NCBI GenBank assembly: GCA_029747015.1
Contig: JAKOGI010000004.1
Location: 85,001 to 149,000, forward strand
Direction: 5' to 3'
Source: Carnegiea gigantea
Lineage: Eukaryota; Streptophyta; Magnoliopsida; Caryophyllales; Cactaceae
DNA: 64,000 nt
Part shown: positions 63,421-64,000 of the stretch, one piece after another
How positions within the stretch are numbered: the stretch's first letter is position 1
Layout of the letters: each line of letters starts with the position of its first letter
Notes under the pieces: model-generated
What the model was told of the DNA's origin: nothing
The model's input: only the letters and a program-made list of their open reading frames with translations
Database searches by the model: none
Translations under genes and position numbers: made by a program

Positions 63421-64000
63421 GCGGATGGTGAGTCGTTTTTGTCTGCTCCAAGTTTGGGATTACAGTTGAATTATGTTTCATCATTAACACATGATGCAAT
63501 CAAAATTCAATGCATCGATGAATCTGATATTGAATCTGAAATTGAGTATTAGGCATCATCCATTACTCGCTTCGTATTAGGATCTAACCCTCCAATCCAA
63601 GTGATGGAGGGGTTCTGTAATCGAATTTTAGGAGCATTAGAATTTGACGAAGTGGCTATGAGACCTGAAGGGGTTTTATTGTTTGATTCCACTTTGCCCT
63701 GAAACGGGATGATGTGTTGAAATACAACTTCATCCATTTTGATAAAAAAGGCTTAGGTAATGAGGGTTTGGTATGTAGACCAATCTGTGAGTAAAGAGGA
63801 AATAACTAGAATCCTAATGTGGACTAAATTCCCTAACTTAGATTTGAAAGCCCGGGGACAGTTAGCAAAATAGCCAGCCTCGTAGGGATGTCATTAGCTA
63901 CAAATACACACTCTTAAGAGAAGGCTAAGGCCAAGTTTGCTAGAGTTTTGATTGAAATGGATATCAACAAACAATTCCCTGATACTGTCACTTTCATGGA
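63421..64000 (+). pseudogene. Second LINE ORF1 (DUF4283) fragment, runs off right edge
   Basis: The plus strand reads ESEIEY, a stop, ASSITRFVLGSNPPIQVMEG, FCNRILGALEFDEVAM and RPEGVLLFDSTLP, a stop, and after frame changes YNFIHFDKK, SKIASLVGMSLATNTHS and AKAKFARVLIEMDINKQFPD up to the edge. These are the DUF4283 motifs (VMEGF, IA.L.G.PL..D..T, ARV.VEMDI..FPD) of plant non-LTR retrotransposons. At least two stops and frame changes make it inactive. It belongs to a different DUF4283 subtype from the LINE at 6118-21414. Confidence 0.75.

Overview
The window is nuclear DNA from a flowering plant. The evidence is spliced genes with GT-AG introns, plant-type promoter boxes, CACTA, Cassandra, L1-LINE and Ty1/Ty3 elements carrying plant tRNA primer sites, and AT-rich intergenic DNA. 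Three host genes are convincing, all on the plus strand. They are PEX12 (10 exons, 393 aa), a seven-exon FUT8-like glycosyltransferase gene (584 aa), and the ribosomal protein gene RPL6 (four exons, 233 aa). Exon joins were read by eye, and each spliced frame closes exactly.

Layout. 1-5595 is one end of a decayed CACTA (En/Spm) transposon. It reads on the minus strand, with a Tnp2-type transposase, the start of a second ORF, four 140-bp tandem repeats and a subterminal block of GGCGACGG palindromes. 5675-5955 is a solo Cassandra-type LTR carrying a 5S-rRNA-like segment. 6011-21414 is an old L1-type LINE on the minus strand. Its ORF1 is cut in two by a Ty3-like element (A, 8887-21171). A's left LTR holds another LTR-like block (B, about 9548-16435), and B is split by a younger gag-only element (C, 10372-16139) with a TTTAG target-site duplication. 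The order of insertion is therefore LINE, then A, then B, then C. A and C are relatives: both have a tRNA-Asp primer site and one gag-like ORF with a CCHC knuckle, and neither shows pol.

22323-30375 is PEX12, a RING-type subunit of the peroxisomal ubiquitin ligase. 30376-42771 is gene-poor and holds SINE-like copies, MITEs, a 128-bp AT microsatellite and tandem repeats. 42772-47108 is the glycosyltransferase gene, with a 21-bp tandem duplication that copies a splice donor in frame. 47109-53734 holds microsatellites, a decayed GRF zinc-finger fragment and a Tourist-like element. 53735-55671 is the RPL6 promoter (site II and telo-box) and gene. 57657-63016 is a 206-bp Harbinger-type MITE, with sister copies at 21788 and 41021, into which a copia element with 277-bp LTRs inserted. 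The right edge holds a second, different LINE ORF1 fragment.

The host genes have unrelated housekeeping roles and do not form a pathway. The most unusual content is the four-deep nest and its gag-only LTR family, the Cassandra LTR, the LINE inverted duplication and the duplicated splice donor.
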